A DNA stretch of 64,000 nt, from contig NZ_JACVWU010000022.1 in assembly GCF_014596915.1 (NCBI RefSeq), forward strand, positions 102,022 to 166,021, written 5' to 3'. A program made the position numbers and the translations under genes. This DNA is from Streptomyces sp. TRM68416. GTDB lineage: Bacteria; Actinomycetota; Actinomycetes; Streptomycetales; Streptomycetaceae. Shown here piece after piece: positions 52,811 through 62,146 of this stretch (positions within the stretch are counted from its first letter, which is position 1; the number at the start of each line of letters is the position of its first letter). The notes under the pieces were generated by a model that did not search any database, was not told the DNA's origin, and worked only from the letters and a program-made list of their open reading frames with translations.

Positions 52811-53910
52811 GCGGCCGGGTCGGGCGCGGGCGGCGCCTGCGGCACGGGTTCCTCGGGCCGGGCGGCGATCGAGCGCGGGATCCACTCGCCGGTCAGCCCT
52901 GCTCCGGCGTCCGGGGGTGCGGTGCGCAGTCCGGCGCCGGTGGCCTTGTGGCCGGTGGTCATGCCCCGTGTCCAGGACGGCAGCCGGGCCTCGCGGGGAG
53001 CCGGTTCGGGCGGCCGCAGTTCGGGGCGCGGGGTGACGACGGTGGGTACGTACGTCGGGGTGGTGCGGCCCGCGCCGATCCGCCGGCCCACCGCGCGGGC
53101 GTCGTGCGGCCGGTCCTCGGGGCGTTTGGCCAGCAGGTCCAGGATGATCTCCTCGAAGTAGCCGGGGAGTTCGGCGCGGTGTTCGCGCGGCGGGCGGGGC
53201 GGGGTGTCGCGGTGGCCGACCAGGACCGCCCAGGCGTCGTCGAGGTCGAAGGGCGGCACGCCGGTGGCGATCTCGTAGAGCACGCAGCCCAGCGAGTACA
53301 GGTCGCTGCGCTGGTCGACCTCGGTGCCGCCGATCTGTTCGGGCGACATGTAGTGCGGGGTGCCCATGGCGATGCCGGTGCCGGTCAGCCGGGAGGTGAA
53401 GCCGATGTCGGCGCCGAGCCGGGCGATGCCGAAGTCGCAGATCTTCACGGTGCCGTCGGTGAGCCGCACGATGTTCGCGGGTTTGAGGTCGCGGTGCACG
53501 ATGCCCTGTTGGTGGGTGTAGGCGAGGGCGGCGGTGACCTGGTCGGCGATGTCGACGACGGCGTGGACGGGCAGCGGGTGGTGTCTGTTGTCCTCCAGGA
53601 GCTGGCTGAGGTTGCGGCCCTCCAGGAGTTCCATGACGAGGTAGAGGACGCCGTCGGACTCGCCGAAGTCGTGCACCACGGTGATGCCGCGGTGCTGGAG
53701 CGCGGCGGCCACGCGGGCCTCGCGCCGGAACCGTTCTCTCAGGACCCGGGTGAAGGACTGGTCGTGGTGCCGGCCCAGCGGTTTGAGGCACTTCACGGCG
53801 ACGTGCCGGCCGAGGGACTCGTCGCGGGCGCGCCACACCTCGCCCATGCCGCCGCGCCCGATCAGGTCGAGCAGTCGGTACCGGCCGTAAATGAGCCTGC
53901 TGTCCCCCAT
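51673..53910 (-). CDS. Ser/Thr protein kinase with nine C-terminal TPRs
   Basis: A 745-residue Hanks-type kinase. Kinase motifs: Gly-rich loop LIGRGGMGEVW (~17-27), Lys40 (VAVK), catalytic HRDLKPANI (Asp141) and DFG (Asp159). GTGIAMGTPHYMSPEQIG marks the activation segment. There is no transmembrane helix; a Pro-rich linker (about 275-360) connects to nine 42-residue kinesin-light-chain-type tetratricopeptide repeats with a repeating DHPDTL motif (about residues 369-745). The first DHPDTL falls near residue 411. The TPR block probably recruits substrate or partner proteins. Its gene neighbours do not reveal the target. Confidence 0.93.
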   Translation of the reverse strand: MGDSRLIYGRYRLLDLIGRGGMGEVWRARDESLGRHVAVKCLKPLGRHHDQSFTRVLRERFRREARVAAALQHRGITVVHDFGESDGVLYLVMELLEGRNLSQLLEDNRHHPLPVHAVVDIADQVTAALAYTHQQGIVHRDLKPANIVRLTDGTVKICDFGIARLGADIGFTSRLTGTGIAMGTPHYMSPEQIGGTEVDQRSDLYSLGCVLYEIATGVPPFDLDDAWAVLVGHRDTPPRPPREHRAELPGYFEEIILDLLAKRPEDRPHDARAVGRRIGAGRTTPTYVPTVVTPRPELRPPEPAPREARLPSWTRGMTTGHKATGAGLRTAPPDAGAGLTGEWIPRSIAARPEEPVPQAPPAPDPAALTALAGRHNAGLSLGRLGRWAEAGEVHRAVAAEREHLLGPDHPDTLASRYEVAFTLSRTGRAADALREYKHVARCRSLALGPDHPETLAARQEMAFVLGQLGRHFDAHQVYTSVLAAREQAMGADHPDTLRCRHNLAFNLSRLGRLEDSYRMAREVAAARARVLGADHPETLVTRYEVAYALGQLGRWAEALDTYRDVAAARTHALGADHPDTLAARYEVGISLGRLGRSAEALRLYRELIEDRTRVHGPAHPETLRARHGLGVNLGRLGHWEEALAESRDVCAIRERVLGPEHPDTLVSRREVAVGLGWLGRWPDALTEYRRVAAARERVLGPTHPDTLASRNDEAHCLEQLGRAAEAVELYRRVAVLRQQGAASAH

Positions 53911-53973
53911 CTTCCGCGATCGCCCCCGTCGCTGTGGTGCCCCGCCCTCCCCTGGCCCGTCCAGTATGGCGAG

Positions 53974-54816
53974 CTATCGTCCGAATTTGTACGGTGCCGG
54001 GCGGCTGCCGGGGCCGAGCCGGTCCATGGCCCGCAGGATGTGTTTGGGCGGGAGTTGCCAGCGCAGACGTGCGGGAATGCAGCGCAGCAGGGTGCCGGTG
54101 GCGCGCAACCGGCGGGTGACGGTGGCCGGTTCGGGGGCCGGTCTGCCGTACAGCTCGTGGGCGTACGGCGGCAGAGCGGCGTACGCCAGATGCGCCACGC
54201 GCCGCCACAGCAGCTCGCGCGCCGGGACGAGGAGGGGGTGCGTCGGGGGGCGGAGCAGGAAGTCGTCCACCGCGCGTGCCTCGGCTCCACAGGCGAGTTC
54301 GGGGCGCACCTTCTCGAAGTACGCCGCCATCTCCGCCCGGTTGGCCGGTACGGCGTCGGGGTCGAGCCCCACCAGGCGGGCGCCTGCCCGGTGTTCGTCG
54401 ATGTACCGGTCGGCCTGGGCGTCGGTGAGCGGGATGCCGGAGCGGCGGGCGACGTGCAGATAGGAGTCGATCTCGGCACAGTGCACCCACAGCAGCAGTC
54501 CGGGTTCGTCGACGCCGTACACCTCGCCGGTGTCCGGGTCGGTGGCCCGCAGCATGCTGTGGATCTTCCGCACCTTGGCCCCGGCCCGCTCGGCGGCCTC
54601 GGTGGTGCCGTAGGTGATGGTCCCGACGAAGTTCGCGGTCCGCATCAGCCGGCCCCAGGCGTCGCGCCGGAAGTCGGAGTTCTGCATGACCCCGCGGACC
54701 GCGCGCGGGTGCAGGGCCTGGAGGTAGAGCGCGCGCACGCCGGCGACCCACATCATGGGGTCGGCGTGCAGTTGCCAGGTCACGGACTGGGGGGTGAAGA
54801 GCCCGGGGTCGCCCAT
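53974..54816 (-). CDS. DUF2236 / MpaB-type oxygenase-like protein
   Basis: A 280-residue member of the DUF2236 (mycolata/MpaB, latex-clearing-protein-related) family. Conserved features are LQALHPRAVRGVMQNSDFRR, WGRLMRTANFVGTITYGTTE and LLLWVHCAEIDSYLHVARRS, with the His residues expected to hold a metal or heme. TDAQADRYIDEHRAGARLVG and the C-terminal LPPKHILRAMDRLGPGSRPA follow. The biochemical role is unknown in most streptomycetes. The ATG at 54816 has no strong ribosome site. Confidence 0.85.
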   Translation of the reverse strand: MGDPGLFTPQSVTWQLHADPMMWVAGVRALYLQALHPRAVRGVMQNSDFRRDAWGRLMRTANFVGTITYGTTEAAERAGAKVRKIHSMLRATDPDTGEVYGVDEPGLLLWVHCAEIDSYLHVARRSGIPLTDAQADRYIDEHRAGARLVGLDPDAVPANRAEMAAYFEKVRPELACGAEARAVDDFLLRPPTHPLLVPARELLWRRVAHLAYAALPPYAHELYGRPAPEPATVTRRLRATGTLLRCIPARLRWQLPPKHILRAMDRLGPGSRPAPYKFGR

Positions 54817-55052
54817 ACCGGAAGGCTAACGCCGCCGGGCGAACGGGCGCAGGGGTGGCGGCCGGTGATGGTCCGGCGCAGGCCGACCGGCCCCAGCACG
54901 AGTGGATCAGGGCGCCGGTCGCCTCGCTCGTGCGCCGGGGCACCCGTCGACCTCGTCGACAGGTGCACGCCAAGAGGATGGCCGACTCGCGCAAGCTGCG
55001 TGCGGAGCACGTCGGCAACCGGCCCACCCGCCCGCACGGCCCGGCACACGCC

Positions 55053-55715
55053 TCAGCTTCCGGGGAGGATGCGGCGTGTCTCGTAGGCCCACATCGCGAT
55101 CTCGACCCGGTTGCGGGCGCCGAGTTTGGCCATCAGGCTGGCCAGATGCGTCTTCACCGTGCTGAGGCTGATGTGCAGCGCATCGGCGATCTCGGTGTTG
55201 GTCAGCCCGCGAGCGACGGCCAGGAGCACCTGCTCCTCGCGGGCGGTGACCGGGGAGACCGGCTGGGCCGCGGGCCGGCCGGCGGGCAGGTCCGCGAACG
55301 CCTGGAGCAGACGGACGGTGACGCTGGGGGCGATGAGCGCCTCACCGTCGGACGCCGACCGGACGGCCTGCGCCAGGAGGTCAGGTCCGGTGTCCTTGAG
55401 GAGGAATCCGCGGGCGCCGGCACGGAGTGAGCCGTAGACGTACTCGTCGAGGTCGAACGTGGTGATGACGACCACGACCAGCGGGTCGGCGACGTCCGGG
55501 CCGGCGATCAGCCGGGTGGCCTCCAGCCCGTCGAGCAGAGGCATGCGGATGTCGAACAGGCAGACGTCGGGGCGCAGTTCGCGGGCCAGGCGTACCGCTT
55601 CGCGTCCGTCGGCGGCCTCGCCGACCACCTCGATGCCGGGCTGGGCGTTCAGCATGATCCGCAGCCCGGTGCGGATGATCGTCTGGTCGTCAGCGACGAG
55701 GACGCGAATGGACAC
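55053..55715 (-). CDS. NarL-type response regulator
   Basis: A 220-residue regulator from GTG 55715. The receiver opens IRVLVADDQTIIRTGLRIML with phospho-acceptor Asp55 (VCLFDIRMPLLDGLEA). The C-terminal helix-turn-helix reads VTAREEQVLLAVARGLTNTE, IADALHISLSTVKTHLASLM. The start overlaps the end of the kinase gene by 26 bp, so the two are translationally linked and form a cognate pair. A divergent MMPL transporter is the likeliest target, by proximity only. Confidence 0.92.
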   Translation of the reverse strand: MSIRVLVADDQTIIRTGLRIMLNAQPGIEVVGEAADGREAVRLARELRPDVCLFDIRMPLLDGLEATRLIAGPDVADPLVVVVITTFDLDEYVYGSLRAGARGFLLKDTGPDLLAQAVRSASDGEALIAPSVTVRLLQAFADLPAGRPAAQPVSPVTAREEQVLLAVARGLTNTEIADALHISLSTVKTHLASLMAKLGARNRVEIAMWAYETRRILPGS

Positions 55716-56862
55716 CGTTCTCGCTCCTCGCTCTCGGCAGTTCGGCTTCGACGTGCCAGCCCTCTTCGGCGCCCGGGCCGGCTCGTAGGGTGCCGCCGAG
55801 CAGGGTCGCGCGTTCGCGCAGTCCGGTGAGTCCGTATCCGTCGCGACCTCGGCCGGTGCGTTGGCCGTCGTCGCGCACGCTCACCCGTACCGTGTGCCGT
55901 TCCGCGGTGACCCGGACCACGACCTCGGTCGCGCCGACCGCATGGCGCATCGCGTTGGTCACCGACTCCTGCACGATGCGGTAGACGGCCGCGTCCACGG
56001 CCGGGGGCAGCGAGTCCAGCTCGCCGTGGAGCCCCAGATCGACCCTGAGACGACCGCCCGGGGCGCGCACCAGGCACTCCAGGTCCGCGACGCCGGCAGG
56101 CGGCGCCAGTTCGGCGCCGACCCTGCGGTCGCGCAGCGTGGCGACCATGGCCCGCATTTCCTCCAGCGTGCGTGCCCCTTCCTCCTCGACCCCCTCCAGC
56201 GCCTCCACGGCGGCGGACGGGTCGGTGGCCGCGAGCACCCGGCCCGCCTGGGCGCGGATCACCATGGCCGACACGTGGTGGGCCACCGTGTCGTGGAGTT
56301 CCCGGGCGAGTTGCTCACGCTCGCGGGAGCGTACCTGCTCCAACTGCCGTTCGCGAGCGGCCCCCCAGAACCGCACGGCGGCCCCGATCAAACCGGGCAG
56401 CGACAGGAAGACGTAGCCCCCCACCTGTTCGGCGGCCGGGGTTTCGTCCGTGACGGCGTACACCGCGCAGACCGCCACGATCACCCCGCTGCCCAGCACG
56501 ATCTCCCGTCCCGATCCCCACCGGGGCAGCGCGTACACCAGCGCGAGCACGATCACGCCGGTGTGCAGGCCGACGGGCTCGCTCGGTGCGGCGACGAGCG
56601 AGGCGGCCTGGAGCAGCATCGTCGAGCCGAACGCCAGCGTGACCATCGCCAGCGGGCGCGTCCGGCGCCACAGGGTCAGCAGGCACAGCCATACGGCGAG
56701 CACCACCGCCACCGGCCGCCACACGAGGTCCTCGCGCAGGGTGGCCTCCAGCACCACGCCGCACAGGCCCGCGGCGAGCAGCGCCCAGTCCCGCCACACC
56801 CGGGCGGGCGCGTCGGGCGGCCGGGGTTCGCTCCACAGGGTTCGCAGGTCGTCTCGCAGCAC
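55690..56862 (-). CDS. HisKA_3 sensor histidine kinase (membrane)
   Basis: A 390-residue kinase from GTG 56862. The N-terminal half has about five transmembrane helices with little extracytoplasmic sequence (WALLAAGLCGVVLEATL, PVAVVLAVWLCLLTLW, LAMVTLAFGSTMLLQAASLV, GVIVLALVYALPRWG, IVLGSGVIVAVCAVYAV). The phospho-acceptor is His190 (QLARELHDTVAHHVSAM). A HATPase follows with YRIVQESVTNAMRHAVGATE, VSVRDDGQRTGRGRDGYGLT and GLRERATLLGGTLRAG. This intramembrane-sensing style is typical of kinases that monitor membrane stress or drugs. Confidence 0.9.
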   Translation of the reverse strand: MLRDDLRTLWSEPRPPDAPARVWRDWALLAAGLCGVVLEATLREDLVWRPVAVVLAVWLCLLTLWRRTRPLAMVTLAFGSTMLLQAASLVAAPSEPVGLHTGVIVLALVYALPRWGSGREIVLGSGVIVAVCAVYAVTDETPAAEQVGGYVFLSLPGLIGAAVRFWGAARERQLEQVRSREREQLARELHDTVAHHVSAMVIRAQAGRVLAATDPSAAVEALEGVEEEGARTLEEMRAMVATLRDRRVGAELAPPAGVADLECLVRAPGGRLRVDLGLHGELDSLPPAVDAAVYRIVQESVTNAMRHAVGATEVVVRVTAERHTVRVSVRDDGQRTGRGRDGYGLTGLRERATLLGGTLRAGPGAEEGWHVEAELPRARSENGVHSRPRR

Positions 56863-57037
56863 GCTTCTCAGCCTAGGGACCGCGCCGTGGCGCGCATCGG
56901 CCGAAAGGACGGGGCGGCACTCCGACTCGGGGCCGACGGATCCGCGGCCCGCGGGCCGATGCCGCGGAACACCGTGGCGGCCAACCTCGGCATCGAGGGC
57001 CGTACAAGGACGGCCGACGAGGTGGTTGGAGGACCCG

Positions 57038-59308
57038 ATGCTCTCGAAAGCCCTGTGGCGCCTGGGCGCAAGCGCCGCCCGCCGTCCCTGGCGGGTGATC
57101 GCGGCATGGCTGGTCGCCGCCACGCTCGCCGTCCTCGCCGCGCTCTCCGTCGGCGGGCGGACCGCGGACTCGATGACCGCCCCGGGACTGGACTCCCAGC
57201 GGGCCGCGCAACTGATCGAGCGGGCCGGCACCGGCCAGGAGGGGATGACCGCCCAAGTGGTCGTCACCCCCGTCGAGGACGGTGCGACGTTCATCGACGA
57301 CGCCGGCGCGCGTACCGCTCTCACGCGGCTGCAGGCCGAGGTGCGGCGGCTGCCGCACGTACTCGGCACGAGCGACCCGGCGGGGGCACTCGACGCGGGT
57401 GGGGACACCACCGTGCGCGACGGCCTCGTCTCGGCCGACGGGCGGATCGCGGTCGTCCGGGTGCAGTACCCCGACCAGAGCATGCTGTCCGCCAAGGACC
57501 TCGACGCCCTCGTCGATCTCGGCGACCGGCTGCGCGCCGAACTGCCGTTGCGCATCGAGATGGGCGGGGACCTCTTCTACGCCTTCTCCGACCCCGCCGG
57601 CGGCATGAGCGAGCTGATCGGCATCCTCGCCGCGGCGGCGATCCTGTTTCTGGCGTTCGGTTCGCTCGTCGCCGCCGCGCTGCCGATCGGCATGGCGGTC
57701 TTCGGGCTGACCGTCGGGGTTGCCACGATGACGGTCCTGGCGGGGGTGACGGACGTCCCGACCTTCGCCCCCGTCCTGGGCAGCATGGTCGGGCTCGGAG
57801 TCGGCATCGACTACGCGCTGTTCGTGCTCGCCCGGCACCGGGAGTACCTCGCGCGCGGGCTCGATCACCGCGAGGCGGCGGGGCGGGCGGTGGCCACGGC
57901 GGGGCGGCCCGTGGTCTTCGCCGGCGGCATCGTCGTCGTATCGATCCTCGGCCTGGCGGTCGCGAACGTGCCGTTCATGACGGTGGGCGGGCTCGCCGTC
58001 TCGATCGTGGTCCTGATCATGGTGGTCGCGTCGGTGACCCTGCTGCCGGCCTTCCTCGGCGCCGCCGGCCCGCGCCTGGCCCGGATCGGCCGGATCGGCC
58101 GGGCTCTGCGGACCGGGAAGCCGGGCCGACTCACCCGGCGACGGGCCCCGGCGCCGGGCGCCGCCCCCGCCGCCGGGTGGCGGCGCTGGATCGGGCACGT
58201 CAACCGGCACCCGGTGCCGTACGCGATCGGCGCGGCGGGGCTGCTGCTGACCGCGACGCTGCCCGTGCTCGGCCTGCGCGTCGGCCTGCCCGACGACGGC
58301 TCGCAGCCCCCCAGCCGTACCGAGCGCCGCGCCTACGACCTCGTCGCCGAGGGGTTCGGCCCGGGCACGAACGGTCCCCTCGTCATCGCCGCGGACCCCG
58401 CCGGTGATCCGCAAGTGGTGGACCGCCTCGTCGGGGCGGTCGCCGCGGATCCGGGCATCGCGTCCGTCGCGCCGGCGCACATCGATCGGGCCACCGGCAT
58501 CGCGACCCTCGTGGTGTTCCCGACCACCAGCCCGCAGGAGAAGGCCACGGCCGACACCATCGCCCGGCTGCGCACCGACGTACTGCCCACGGCGACCGGG
58601 CACGGCCCGGCCAGGGCTCATGTCGGCGGCGCCGCCGCGAGCCTGTCCGATGTGGGCCAACGCACCAGCGAACGCCTGCCGGTGTTCGTCGCAGCCGTGC
58701 TGGCGATGTCGTTCCTGCTGCTGATGCTGGTCTTCCGCTCGATACTCGTCCCGCTCAAGGCGGTACTGCTGAACCTGCTGAGCATCGGCGCGGCCTACGG
58801 CGTCATGGTCGCGGTCTTCCAATGGGGCTGGGGAAGCTCACTCATCGGCCTGGAGGCGACGGTTCCGATCGTGTCGTTCATCCCCATGTTCCTCTTCGCC
58901 ATCCTGTTCGGCCTGTCGATGGACTACGAGGTGTTCCTCCTCTCCCGCGTACGCGAGGAGTACCTGCGCACCGGCGACAACCGCACGGCGATCGTCGAGG
59001 GCGTCTCGGGCACCGCCCGGATCATCACCTCGGCCGCCCTCATCATGGTGGCGGTCTTCCTGTCCTTCGCCGTCGCCGAGGATCCCTCCACCAAGATGTT
59101 CGGGCTCGGCCTGGCCACCGCGATCTTCATCGACGCCACGGTCGTACGCATGGTGCTGGTACCGGCGACCATGACACTCCTCGGCCGGACCAACTGGTGG
59201 CTGCCGAAGTGGCTGGACCGGATCCTTCCCCGCGGCCCGGTCGGCACCGCAGACACGACTGCGGAATCCACGGGTGAGATCCCGCGTCCGCGGCTGGTCG
59301 ACCGTTGA
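57038..59308 (+). CDS. MMPL-family (RND) transporter
   Basis: A 756-residue membrane protein with about 12 transmembrane helices, two of them flanking large periplasmic loops in each half. Family marks are GIDYALFVLARHREYLARGL in the first half and GLSMDYEVFLLSRVREEYLR in the second, with the MMPL pattern G-x-D/S-Y. Such proteins move lipids or drugs across the membrane. ATG 57038 has GGAGG (57029-57033) 4 nt upstream. It is divergent from the two-component pair, which probably controls it. Confidence 0.92.
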   Translation: MLSKALWRLGASAARRPWRVIAAWLVAATLAVLAALSVGGRTADSMTAPGLDSQRAAQLIERAGTGQEGMTAQVVVTPVEDGATFIDDAGARTALTRLQAEVRRLPHVLGTSDPAGALDAGGDTTVRDGLVSADGRIAVVRVQYPDQSMLSAKDLDALVDLGDRLRAELPLRIEMGGDLFYAFSDPAGGMSELIGILAAAAILFLAFGSLVAAALPIGMAVFGLTVGVATMTVLAGVTDVPTFAPVLGSMVGLGVGIDYALFVLARHREYLARGLDHREAAGRAVATAGRPVVFAGGIVVVSILGLAVANVPFMTVGGLAVSIVVLIMVVASVTLLPAFLGAAGPRLARIGRIGRALRTGKPGRLTRRRAPAPGAAPAAGWRRWIGHVNRHPVPYAIGAAGLLLTATLPVLGLRVGLPDDGSQPPSRTERRAYDLVAEGFGPGTNGPLVIAADPAGDPQVVDRLVGAVAADPGIASVAPAHIDRATGIATLVVFPTTSPQEKATADTIARLRTDVLPTATGHGPARAHVGGAAASLSDVGQRTSERLPVFVAAVLAMSFLLLMLVFRSILVPLKAVLLNLLSIGAAYGVMVAVFQWGWGSSLIGLEATVPIVSFIPMFLFAILFGLSMDYEVFLLSRVREEYLRTGDNRTAIVEGVSGTARIITSAALIMVAVFLSFAVAEDPSTKMFGLGLATAIFIDATVVRMVLVPATMTLLGRTNWWLPKWLDRILPRGPVGTADTTAESTGEIPRPRLVDR

Positions 59309-59485
59309 CCCGACTCCTGCGGGTCACGCCGAGGGACTCGGCGAGCTTCTCGCCCCTGCGTGCTCGGCGTCCGCCGGGATGAGGCGAGGGGCCGACGTGA
59401 TCCCCCTTGAGGGCCGGACGTGCGATCCGTCCACGGAGCAGTCGTCCAGGTCCCATGAGTCCGCGCGGCGGAGTTCGGCCAGCAG

Positions 59486-60643
59486 TCACGGTGGCGGCGG
59501 CAAAGACGTGGCGGCCAAGGCCCGTAGCGCGGAGACCGGTTTACGCAGTCCGTAGGCGACCGCCGTCGACGTTCCGTCGGCATGGCTCCAGGTGAGCAGC
59601 GCGCGTCCGTCGGCCACGCTGCCCTGGACCGTGGCCGGTTCGCCGAGGAGCGGCAGACGGCCGACGATCTTGACGGTGAGACCGGCGACCTCGGTCCAGA
59701 AGTAGTCGTCCTGCGCTGGTCCCGTCGCAGCGAGCCCCAGGGCGGAGGCCGCCGCGGTCCTGCCCTGGGCGACGGCGTTGGACCAGAAGGGCGCACGCCG
59801 GTCGGGCCGTGTGCCGTCGCCACGGAGATAGGTGACGTCGCCTGCGGCGAACACGCCGGGGATGGTGGTGGCGCAGGCCTCGTCGATGCCGACACCGAGG
59901 CGGTCGGCGAGGCCGGTCCCTGCCAGCCAGCCGACGCAGGGCACTTCTCCGGCACAGGTGACGACCAGGTCCGCGGTGAGTTCGGTGCCGTCCGGGAGCG
60001 CCACGCCGTTGACGGGGTCGCCGGTCAGGGTGGCGAAGCCAGTGGCCTGTATGAAGCGGATGCCGTACGCCGCAGCGCGTGCGGTGATCGCGGCGGACAG
60101 GTGACCGCCGAGGATGCGTTCCAGCGGCCGGTCGGCGTCCACGACGGTGACCGGGATGCCGCGGGCGGCGCAGGCGCCGGCCACCTCCATGCCGAGGAAG
60201 CCGGCGCCGACCACGATCGCCGAAGCGGCGTCGGCCAGGCGGGCGCGGAGTCGGCGGGCGTCGTCGAGGGTGCGCAGCACGAGTTCGCCCCGCTGCCCGG
60301 GGGCGGCGAGGCGGCGGGCGTCGGCGCCGGTGGCGATGATCAGCGCGTCGTAGCCGACCTGGCGGCCGTCGGCGGTTGTGACGGTGCGGCGCCGGGTGTC
60401 GGCGGCGACGGCGGGCGAGCGGATGACGTCGGCGTCGAGTCCGTCGAGGGCCAGGCCGAGGGTGTCGTCGGCGGCCGGGTCTTTCAGGACGGCTTTGGAC
60501 AGGGGCGGGCGCGAGTAGGCGCCGTGTTCTTCCGCGCCGATGATCGTGAGGGGTCCGGTGTGACCGAGGGTGCGCAGGTGGCGGGCGGCGGTGGTCCCGG
60601 CGAGTGACTCACCGACGATGAGCACCGAGCGCGGTGCGGTCAC
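59486..60643 (-). CDS. FAD-dependent ferredoxin reductase-like protein
   Basis: A 385-residue two-dinucleotide-domain flavoprotein from GTG 60643, overlapping the ferredoxin stop by 4 nt (GTGA). FAD motif SVLIVGESLAGTTAARHLRT; an ATG-type motif DALIIATGADARRLAAPGQR; NAD(P) motif IVVGAGFLGMEVAGACAARG; C-terminal FAD motif TTIPGVFAAGDVTYLRGDGT. It should pass electrons from NAD(P)H to the neighbouring ferredoxin and thence to the P450. Third component of a class I P450 chain. Confidence 0.92.
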   Translation of the reverse strand: MTAPRSVLIVGESLAGTTAARHLRTLGHTGPLTIIGAEEHGAYSRPPLSKAVLKDPAADDTLGLALDGLDADVIRSPAVAADTRRRTVTTADGRQVGYDALIIATGADARRLAAPGQRGELVLRTLDDARRLRARLADAASAIVVGAGFLGMEVAGACAARGIPVTVVDADRPLERILGGHLSAAITARAAAYGIRFIQATGFATLTGDPVNGVALPDGTELTADLVVTCAGEVPCVGWLAGTGLADRLGVGIDEACATTIPGVFAAGDVTYLRGDGTRPDRRAPFWSNAVAQGRTAAASALGLAATGPAQDDYFWTEVAGLTVKIVGRLPLLGEPATVQGSVADGRALLTWSHADGTSTAVAYGLRKPVSALRALAATSLPPPP

Positions 60644-60837
60644 GACAGCACTCGCAGGGCGGCGACCGGGCAGGCGTTGACGGCCGCGCGGGCGGCGGGC
60701 TGATGCTCGTCGGGGACGTCGGTGCCCTCGAAGTGGTAGGTGAGTTCGGCGTCGTCGTCCAGGCTGAAGAGGTCGGGGGCCTGGTCGGCGCACAGGCCGT
60801 GGCCTTCGCAGCGCGGATGGTCGACGGAGATCTTCAT
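60640..60837 (-). CDS. Small ferredoxin ([3Fe-4S] type, P450 partner)
   Basis: A 65-residue ferredoxin, MKISVDHPRCEGHGLCADQA. Three Cys (10, 16 and 56) in a C-x5-C ... CP pattern fit a [3Fe-4S] or similar cluster, as in P450-linked Streptomyces ferredoxins. It sits 41 bp downstream of the P450 gene and is coupled to the reductase by a 4-nt overlap. Confidence 0.93.
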   Translation of the reverse strand: MKISVDHPRCEGHGLCADQAPDLFSLDDDAELTYHFEGTDVPDEHQPAARAAVNACPVAALRVLS

Positions 60838-60878
60838 GGTGCTGTCCTCAGCTGTCTTCGAACGGGCGAGCGGCGGGT

Positions 60879-62063
60879 TCAGGCGGGGATGAGTTCGAGC
60901 GGCAGGCGCTCCAGGCGATGGATGACGTTGTTCAGGGCCCACTCGGGTGGGCCGGTCACCTCGATGCGGTCGACACGTTCGACCAGGGCGCGGAGCATCG
61001 CGGAGGTCTCCATGCGGGCCAGGCCCTGACCGGCGCAGCCGTGCGTGCCCTGCCCGAAGCCGAGTTGGCGGGCGGCGTCGCGGCGGATGTCGAAGGTGTC
61101 CGGGTCGTCCCACTCCAGCGGGTCGCGATTGGCGGAGCCGTAGAGGACGAGTACCCGGGAGCCCTTGGCCAGCGGGACGCCCGCGAGTTCCGTGTCGCGG
61201 GCGACTGTGCGGGAGAAGGCGCGGATCGGGGATTCGTGCCGGACGACCTCGTTGACCGCTTTCGGGATGAGGTCCGGGTCCGCCTTCAGCAGACGCCACT
61301 GTTCGGGGTGGGTGGCGAACAAGTACAGGGCGCTGGAGATGGCGCTGATGGTGGTGTCCAGGGACGGCGCCAGGTAGTCGATCATCATGGTGACGCACTC
61401 GGCGGGCATGATCCGGCCCTCGTCGGACGCGCGCAGCAGGTCGTGGCCCATGCTGCCGTCCAGCACGGACCGGTCGCGGACGACACCGCGGGCGTAGCGC
61501 AGCATGCCGAGGGACGCGGGGAGTGTGCGCACCGCCTGGCGGTTGATCGGGCCCAGAGCGTCGAAGGTGGCACCGGCCCAGCGCAGCAGATCCTCGCGGC
61601 CCTGCTGAGGCCAGCCGACCAGGTCGGGGACGACTGCCATCGGCAGTGCCGTGGCGACCTCCACCGCGTCGATCGTTCGCCGGACCACGGCTGCCTCGAC
61701 CACGGCGGCCGCCTGCTGCTCGACCGTGTCCTTCATCGCGCGCAGCGCCCTGGGGGTCAGGCGGTGCGCGAGGAGGGAACGGCGGCGGGCGTGCTCCTCG
61801 CCGTCACTGCACAGTGTGGTGCCCTGGCTCATACGGTTGGCGACGGGGTTGAGGCCGACGCCGCCCGAGGAGACGAAGGTGTCGTCGTCCAGCAGTACTT
61901 GCTTGCACTCGGTATACCGCGGCAGGGCGTGGACCTTGTGCTTGCTCAGCCACACCACGGGGCCGAGTGCGCGCAGCGCGGCGTAGTGCGGATAGGTGTC
62001 GCGGATGGCCGACGCCGAATACAGGTCGGGGTGGTAGACGGGAATCTCCGTACGCATGGGCAT
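60879..62063 (-). CDS. Cytochrome P450
   Basis: A 394-residue class I bacterial P450. ATG 62063 has AGGAGG 7 nt upstream; the ATG at 62057 is weaker. Motifs: I-helix YLAPSLDTTISAISSALYLF (the usual A/G-G-x-D/E-T reads APSLDT), ExxR at Glu272-Arg275 (NEVVRHESPIRAFSRT), the PERF-region DPDTFDIRRDAARQ and the heme ligand Cys343 in LGFGQGTHGCAGQGLARME. It hydroxylates an unknown substrate using the downstream ferredoxin and reductase. Confidence 0.94.
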   Translation of the reverse strand: MPMRTEIPVYHPDLYSASAIRDTYPHYAALRALGPVVWLSKHKVHALPRYTECKQVLLDDDTFVSSGGVGLNPVANRMSQGTTLCSDGEEHARRRSLLAHRLTPRALRAMKDTVEQQAAAVVEAAVVRRTIDAVEVATALPMAVVPDLVGWPQQGREDLLRWAGATFDALGPINRQAVRTLPASLGMLRYARGVVRDRSVLDGSMGHDLLRASDEGRIMPAECVTMMIDYLAPSLDTTISAISSALYLFATHPEQWRLLKADPDLIPKAVNEVVRHESPIRAFSRTVARDTELAGVPLAKGSRVLVLYGSANRDPLEWDDPDTFDIRRDAARQLGFGQGTHGCAGQGLARMETSAMLRALVERVDRIEVTGPPEWALNNVIHRLERLPLELIPA

Positions 62064-62146
62064 GAGGAGCCCTCCTGAAGAAGCTGTGAGATGCGTGGAC
62101 GGCTGACGAGAGCGCGGTCTCGGGCGCAAGGGTGAGTGGCCGCTGC

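Noticed and set aside
51065..55027. Very long minus-strand open frame covering the kinase and DUF2236 genes
   Set aside because: Arg/Pro-rich shadow translation; the kinase and DUF2236 frames carry all recognisable motifs.
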